From: Datisca glomerata
Taxonomy: Eukaryota > Streptophyta > Magnoliopsida > Cucurbitales > Datiscaceae
Direction: 5' to 3'
Length of the DNA: 64,000 nucleotides
Assembly: GCA_003255025.1 (NCBI GenBank)
Contig: QANY01007306.1
Span: 2,032,707-2,096,706, forward strand
Of this stretch, positions 58,234 to 64,000 are shown piece after piece. How positions within the stretch are numbered: position 1 is the first letter of the stretch; every line of letters begins with the position of its first letter. The notes under the pieces were generated by a model, which searched no databases, was not told the DNA's origin, and saw nothing but the letters and a program-made list of their open reading frames with translations. Made by a program: the position numbers and the translations under genes.

Positions 58234-60140
58234 ATTTGTGTCAGTGCGGTCTTTGTATATTTGTACATTAAATCTGTGTCATTCATAATACATATATTTG
58301 GATATGTATGAATGAATGGATGGTTTGTTTTTTGAATGTATGATTAATGATGAATCTTTAATTGTATGGTAACTTTTGGGTTTAGGTTTTGTTCTTTATT
58401 TTTTCCTTAGATCTTGTGTAAGCCGTTTTGGGCATATAAAATTTTGTAATTTTATTTTGAATATCATGTTATAAAATTCCGATCGCGAGAAGATGAAGAA
58501 TGCACGAGAAGATGGATTTTCGGCACCGGCCCCGCTGGAAAAATCGGCGTTCGTGCCGTGAAGGACACCGATGATGGTTGATGGTAGTGGTGACGTCGGT
58601 GGATGGGGGCGGCGGTGGGAGAGTCCTATCGTCGGAGGCAATTGTTGTTACTGCAAGAGAAGTTTCATAGAAACCCTGATATCGTGTTACCCTATACCTG
58701 CGATGTCTCGTGAAAACCCAAATCTTATCCTTATCTTTTAAATTTTGAATTTAAATTTTTTGAAATTTTGAAATTTAAAATTTGAAATCTGATTTTTAAA
58801 GGGATAATTATCGATTTTAAGTTTTTTAAAAATTAAAATTAATTAAATGATTGAGTTTGACTTAAGTTTGATGAGTCATCAAATTCTTTTTTAACTATTA
58901 AGTTCAATTAATTTAAAAGGATAATTCATGAGATTATTTAATTAGGAAACATATTTTATCCTAATTAAAAGGCTTTTGATCAAACCTTGAAAATTACGAA
59001 GATGGACCTCTGGTGGAGAATGCACTATTTGGGAAATATTTATTCTTGAAGTCCTCTTTGTAATTATTTTTATTTTTCAAACGTTGTAATTTAAAAATAC
59101 TCAATAGTCATTAGGTGCATCATTTGTTTATTTAATTGTTATACACAGATTTATTGATTTGATTGATAACATGATCATGCGTTAGTCGATCACATACCAT
59201 ACATGAAATCTCACATAGTTTTATTTAAGCATGCATATCATTAGTAGAAACATGATTGCTTAGGACTTCCCTAATATGTTCATATAAATTGTTTTGAAAA
59301 ATCAGTTGCATATAAACTGCTAGATTTTAATTAGTTAGAACTTGGTAATCATACCACTCTAAAAGCTATAGTAACTAGGATAATCAACTTTATTGAAAGA
59401 GTTTTATTAAAGTCTGATGAATGTAATTAATTAGTTATTCTACGTTCACCTAATTTTGACTAGGCTCTTTAGAACGTTAAATGAATTTAGACCAGTTAGA
59501 TTGAATTAACTGTTAATTTTACATTCATAGGGTTATTTTAACTAATAACTAATTTGGAATTAATTGATTAGTTAAAGTAGAAATATATTATCCTAAAATA
59601 GTGTGTGAGAGAAGGTTGACATGTCAATGTAACATATTATCTCCATTATTAGTCCAACACCATGAGATACAGTTAGGGCCTCGAGATGACTTTGTTTTCA
59701 TCCCCCTAAGAAAGGTTTCGAGCTGTATCAATATCAAGGTTGAACTTCTTAAGAAGATAGGACTGAGTGATGTAGTTTAGTTTTGACCGATCATAAGGCG
59801 ACATATTCTAAATCAAGTCATGCAATCCAAAATAATGAGTTACATTCAGAAAGTCACAATTAAGTTTTAAGTGGATAATTGTGACTTGACCAAATAAGAA
59901 AAGAGAAAATATGAGATATTTTGAGTTTGAATTAATAAAGATGAGAATGTCTCATTGACAGTCTAAAATTAATCCGACCGACCCTAAGGCGGCACATTAA
60001 TTGTTAGGTTGTCTTATCATAGATTACTAAAAGTTAAATTTATATGTTTAATATGTTGCATTCATGTATTATGTTTACTTTCTGAATTCTTGATATTTAT
60101 TTCAATTATATTGAATTATGTATGTTTTATTTTTCAGTTA
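58234..60140 (+). other. Leader region of the copia element, non-coding
   Basis: Between the primer site and gag. A GC-rich patch at 58500-58640 produces a spurious minus-strand frame. The phrases ACCGATCATAAGGCGACAT (59787) and ACCGACCCTAAGGCGGCACAT (59977) are a degenerate repeat of each other. Confidence 0.5.
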
Positions 60141-60145
60141 TTATT

Positions 60146-61102
60146 ATGTCTACCATGGACAACACTATTACTGCTTTACTTGCACTTATGAAATTAAATG
60201 GTGATAATTTCATAAGATGGAAGTCAAATTTAAACTTGATGTTAATTTGTGAGAACCATAAAATTGTTCTTACTGATGAATGTCTTGAGGAGCTCCCTGC
60301 CAATGCCCCTAAGAATGTTAGAGACAAGTTTGATGCTTGGGTTCAATCCAACAGCAAAGCTAAGTGGTACATGCTTGTCAGCATGAATGATATTCTGAGA
60401 ACTAAGCATGAAAGGATGAAAACTGCCCTTGAGATTATGGAATCATTACAGGTGATGTTTGTGTAGCAGTCTGATCAAAGTGGTCGTGAGGCTACTAAGA
60501 GCTACATGATTACCAAGATGAAGAAATGTATTTCTGTGCGTGAACATGTTTTCAACATGATCAATATAATGCACGAGGGAGAAGTACATAGGGCTACAAT
60601 TGATGAGCGAACTCAAGTCAGCATTATACTTGAATCACTCACGCCTACTTTTTCTGCGTTAACCACAAACTATGTTATGAACAAGTTGAAATTTAACTTG
60701 ACTCAATTGTTGAATGAACTACAGATTTTTGAGTCACTCAAAAAGAGTATGACCAAAGAGGGCGAGGAAAATGTTGTTGAGCAAAAACCTTCTTCCAATG
60801 CTGTTAAGAACAACAAAAGGAAGAAGAATAATAGCAAGGACAAGAGTAAGAAGAAACAAGGAATGAAAGCCAAAAAGTCACCCAAGGCTAAGAAGAACAA
60901 ATATGACTTCAAGCCCAAGGAAAAGTGTTTCCACTGTGGAGTTGAAGATCACTGGAAAAGAAATTGTAGCAAGTATCTCCCTGAGCAGAAAAAGAAAAGT
61001 AAATGTGATTTACTTGTACTTGAAGCTTATTTAGTGGAATATGATTCGTCATCCCAGATATTCGATTTAGGAGCCATTAATCATGTATGTTCTTCTTTGT
61101 AG
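60146..61102 (+). pseudogene. copia gag with zinc knuckle, running into a damaged protease
   Basis: The frame starts MSTMDNTITALLALMKLNG and shows KLNGDNFIRWKSNLNLML, as in UBN2/DUF4219-type copia gag proteins. One in-frame TAG lies at about 60464 (after SLQVMFV), and the same frame continues to 61102. It has a Lys-rich basic stretch (NNKRKKNNSKDKSKKK) and the knuckle CFHCGVEDHWKRNC (CX2CX4HX4C). The protease site reads FDLGAINHVCSS where the family has DSGA, so the catalytic motif is altered as well. A stop follows. Confidence 0.85.
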
Positions 61103-61182
61103 ATGATTGGTGCGGAAAAAGAGCTTGCTGATGGCGATGTGATAATGGGAGTTGCCAGTGCTGTACTCGTGTCCGCGAAGCA

Positions 61183-61630
61183 TTGGGGACAATCCGTCTT
61201 AATTTTGGAACTAATTTTCTTATTTTGAACAATGTTTATTTTATTCCTAAATTTTTGAGAAATTTGATTTTTCTTTTGTTACTGCATGAACAATCTTTTG
61301 AAGTTTCTTTTATTAATAATCAGTTTATTATTTCAAAGAACGAATTCAATATTTATCATGGTAAAGTTTCGCATGGATTGTATATGCTTAAACCGGTTGA
61401 AAGTGCGTTAAATATTTCAGAATTGTTTAAAGTAGCAAATCCTAAAAGTAACAAATGACAAAGAGTTTCTCATGATGATGATACGCATCCATGGCATCTT
61501 AGGTTGAGACATATTAATCTAGATAGATTAAACGGTTAACAAAATATGGTGCTTTAAGAGAACTGAAAGTTGGGACTTTTCTAGTTTGTGAATTTTGTGG
61601 ACCGATCAATGTACAAGCTAGTAGAAAAGG
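61183..61630 (+). pseudogene. copia protease end and GAG-pre-integrase remnant
   Basis: Frame with LNNVYFIPKFLRNLIFLLLL, QFIISKNEFNIYHGKVSHG and LYMLKPVE, then HPWHLRLRHINLDRL in the next phase, a recognisable pre-integrase HHCC start. It breaks off at the LTR-homologous sequence. Confidence 0.75.
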
Positions 61631-61636
61631 TTAATT

Positions 61637-62720
61637 TCCTATCAGAATTAAATTTTTGGGACAAATATATAATTATGAGATAATTATAAGTAGTTAATTG
61701 ATTAAAAATTAATTAATTAAATTATTTAATGTAATTTTCAGAAATTAAAATTAAATATTTTTATCGATTAATTTTGTGTGATCGATAACTGACACATAAT
61801 ATTTGATTTATGAATATAAATAATATTAAATCATTGTGAGATAATGATTTGATTTTGTTTATCTAATCTGTTAATTAACAGATAAGATAATTAATTGAGA
61901 GATTAGATAAAATAATTTTGAATTAACTGATATTTAGATATTTATCTGATTAAAATAAATAATAAATTTAGAAAATTATCACATGACATTTCGGACAACA
62001 TGCCAATCACTAATTTTGAATCAGAGATTGACATGGACTACTGTAGTGCCACGTGACACTATAGTGAACATGTGGCACATTGTAGTGCCTTATGGTACTA
62101 TAGTGGTGTCATGAGTCATCAGTGGCATGCTGCACTATGGCTCTCCACGGCACACTGCAGTGCCGTGTGGCACTGCAGTGTTGCTCAATTATAGTGGATC
62201 CCACTGCAATGATACATTTGTAATTAATTTATTAATTTGTGTAAATCTCTAGAAAATCTGATTACCCTTGACCTAGAAGATATATATTAATATTATTCTA
62301 TTTGCCTGAGTGTTGCAACTGCAATCAGTATGCAATCTTGTGAGTTTTCCCAATTCTCTCAGAGTTTTGTCTCACAATGGTTATTTTCTAAAATCTCTAG
62401 ATCTCATGTGTTGAGTACATCTAGAGATAGAAGTCCTAGTGTGTTTGAGGGTTGGCTTGGAAAGTCTTGATGTAGATCTCACAGTTTGTTGGTCATGAGA
62501 TTACAAGTTTGTTATTTGCAAGGATGCTTGATAGATTATAAGAGTTATAATTCATATATTTGTATATCTTAGATTTAATGTATAGTTATATAATAAATCT
62601 GATATGAAAAAGTATTTTTAAATTAAAAAGTTTTCATCTTTGAAATCTGTGACGATGCGATCGTTTATCATTTTATAAACTTTTTCTTAAACACCACCAC
62701 GCCTTTCGTCGCGCGTCAAC
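61637..62720 (+). repeat. 5'-truncated 3' LTR of the second copia element
   Basis: Homologous to 57096-58233. Compared with the 5' LTR it keeps several CpG sites (near 62700) where the 5' copy has TpG or CpA, the pattern of methylation-driven decay. The hairpin at 62152-62181 is preserved. Confidence 0.85.
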
Positions 62721-62729
62721 GCGGATTCG

Positions 62730-63850
62730 AACATGAACTAGGGCGGTGATCGCTGCTGGATAATTCCCAAGGGCTAGGCAATTTTCAGTAAGTTGCTGGA
62801 GCTCCGGTTCCTCATTTTTCTTTAGTTTCTTTTTTGCGTTTCATTTTTCCTTTATAGTTTCCCGTTTAGTAATGATCTTTGTTCTCTTGCGAACTACAAG
62901 AAAAACAAAGAAACCCTTTGCATCGAGAACGGTCAATGACAAGGTAACCGCTGCTTACCGTTGCCCATAATGGAGGTGGATCGAACTATTTGACCCGATG
63001 AGAGAGGTTAACATTGATTTTGTCCCCGCTCTGGCTCCCGTTGACACAACTTCTGTTCCATCATCGTATGCTGCTTCACCAAGAGGTATCCATGTCCATC
63101 CTTTTTGTTCAGTTCCAATTATCTTCATCTCTAGTGCCTCGGTTTCTACAGACAACTGAGAAGAAGAAGAAGAGCAAGATTGTTTGATCCAAAGATTTGC
63201 TGAGAGTGTTGACATGTCGAAGCGTATCCGCAGTAGTATCTTCGGGGTGTTTGAAGATGAAAGGAACGTCGCCCGAGAACGGACGCATCTAGTGTGTCCC
63301 AAGCTGCCCCCACTTCTCCTGTAGCTCCTCTTGCCCCTGCTGCTCCTTCTCCTCCTTCTCCTCTCGCTGCCCCTAGAGAGGATCCCATACGTTAAACTTC
63401 TCCTCCTCCTCCTCCGTAGGAAACTCAAAGGGAGTCCGTTCCTTCCAACTCTACGAGCTCTCAAAGGAGGGAATGATGATCCTACTTTATGGAGATGGAG
63501 ACAGCTCGCAGCCGCTCCCCTCATTCCTACCTCTATAAGCTTCATCAATGACCCTTATTCTGCACACATAGTGCTCTGTGGGATTCATGCTGAAGAGAGG
63601 GAGAAGTAGACTAGAGATGAGTTCCACGCCTTGTTTGACAAGGTTGAAAGGATGGTCTACAGTGCAGGCTACAGCGATGGCCTAGCAAAGGTTCCTCCCA
63701 TATGCCTCTCTATGATCTTCCTGAGAGTGTCAAGCTGAGATCAATGCGTCCATGGAGGATACTGTCGTGAATGCTCCTGATGTGGGTGTTGCTATAGTCT
63801 ATGCTTGAGATTCGGAAGTTAAAGCCACTATCGAAGAAGAGGATTGACTT
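62730..63850 (+). pseudogene. Transposase-like gene fragment, 3' part beyond the copia insertion
   Basis: Broken plus-strand coding potential continues the element interrupted at 56116: EHELGR right after the LTR, then PREVNIDFVPALAPVD-like text near 63000, a Pro/Ser-rich stretch around 63330-63430, ISFINDPYSAHIVLCGIHAE (63538-63597) and FHALFDKVERMVYSAGYSDG (about 63625-63690). It is interrupted by stops and frameshifts. The relation to the 5' part is inferred from orientation and position. Confidence 0.45.
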
Positions 63851-64000
63851 CTCATTCCCTGTATTTTTTTTACTTCATGTATTGTTATTTATATTTTTTG
63901 TTCAATTATTGTATTTTTCAATTGACATCAATGAAGTGAACACTTTTTTGAATTCTTGTTACTACTTCTCTTTTTTTAACAATGCTAAATAGTAATTGCA

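Larger units (their letters stand above)
56117..62720 (+). mobile_element. Ty1/copia retrotransposon, internally deleted
   Basis: Plus-strand element. The 5' LTR starts TGTTGGGCATAG at 56117 and runs to about 58233. A degenerate primer site TTTGTGTCAGTGC follows. There is a leader of about 1.9 kb, gag from 60146, a protease remnant and a GAG-pre-integrase remnant to about 61630. Then sequence corresponding to the middle of the LTR resumes at about 61637 and continues to about 62720. Integrase core, reverse transcriptase, RNase H, polypurine tract and the first roughly 980 bp of the 3' LTR are missing, so one deletion removed them together. Host flanks on both sides look like one transposase-like gene, so this insertion split it. 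The 3' edge is uncertain by about 15 bp. Confidence 0.85.

Noticed and set aside
58396..58641. Minus-strand frame, Pro-rich
   Set aside because: Falls in the copia leader, opposite to the element's transcription, with no homology I recognise.
63331..63609. Plus-strand frame starting with a Leu run, resembling a signal peptide
   Set aside because: The Leu run is a frame-shifted reading of a Pro/Ser-rich stretch in the decayed transposase-like region.

Overview
This window is plant nuclear DNA, most likely from a eudicot. It is AT-rich, full of nested transposable elements, and its few host genes are plant-type: an intron-bearing ABA2-like xanthoxin dehydrogenase, an NB-ARC ATPase, and captured pieces of FEI-type receptor-kinase and REN1-type ROP-GAP genes. 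No operons, CRISPR arrays or rRNA genes are visible, and I recognise no tRNA gene. The species cannot be named from the sequence.

Layout. 1-4.25 kb: primer-binding site, long LTR and start of the internal region of a minus-strand LTR retrotransposon, with a small hAT-like element nested in the LTR. 4.63-5.92 kb: an LTR-like unit with a pyrimidine-rich minisatellite; a second copy lies inverted at 33.9-35.3 kb. 5.9-8.3 kb: mostly empty, with one GC-rich exon-like patch. 8.3-9.6 kb: a TIR element remnant. 9.6-22.4 kb: a very large minus-strand Helitron carrying a decayed Rep/helicase, an intron-bearing RPA-like gene, internal duplications, an organelle-derived patch and a palindromic tandem repeat near its 5' end. 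23.0-24.4 kb: an NB-ARC-only gene with the Helitron in its upstream region. 26.7-33.3 kb: a minus-strand Ty1/copia element (Sirevirus-like), decayed, with one LTR truncated. 35.3-38.3 kb: an LTR-like, tandem-repeat-rich block, then a LINE RNase H tail. 39.66-41.34 kb: ABA2. 41.3-46.5 kb: AT-rich DNA with a second hAT-like element. 46.5-51.5 kb: a second, non-autonomous Helitron of the same family that has picked up FEI-like and REN1-like gene fragments with introns, itself hit by a SINE. 52.9-54.0 kb: a third hAT-like element with a perfect 8-bp target duplication, and an inverted-repeat unit. 54.5-64 kb: an LTR remnant and a plant transposase-like gene fragment split by a plus-strand copia element that has lost most of pol and half of its 3' LTR.

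How it fits together. Only ABA2 (abscisic acid synthesis) and the NB-ARC gene look like intact host genes. The most interesting material is the pair of related Helitrons. One has the replication genes (Rep/helicase plus RPA-like) and the other is a gene-capturing derivative, consistent with an autonomous/non-autonomous pair 24 kb apart. All assignments rest on reading motifs and repeats by eye; no database search was run.
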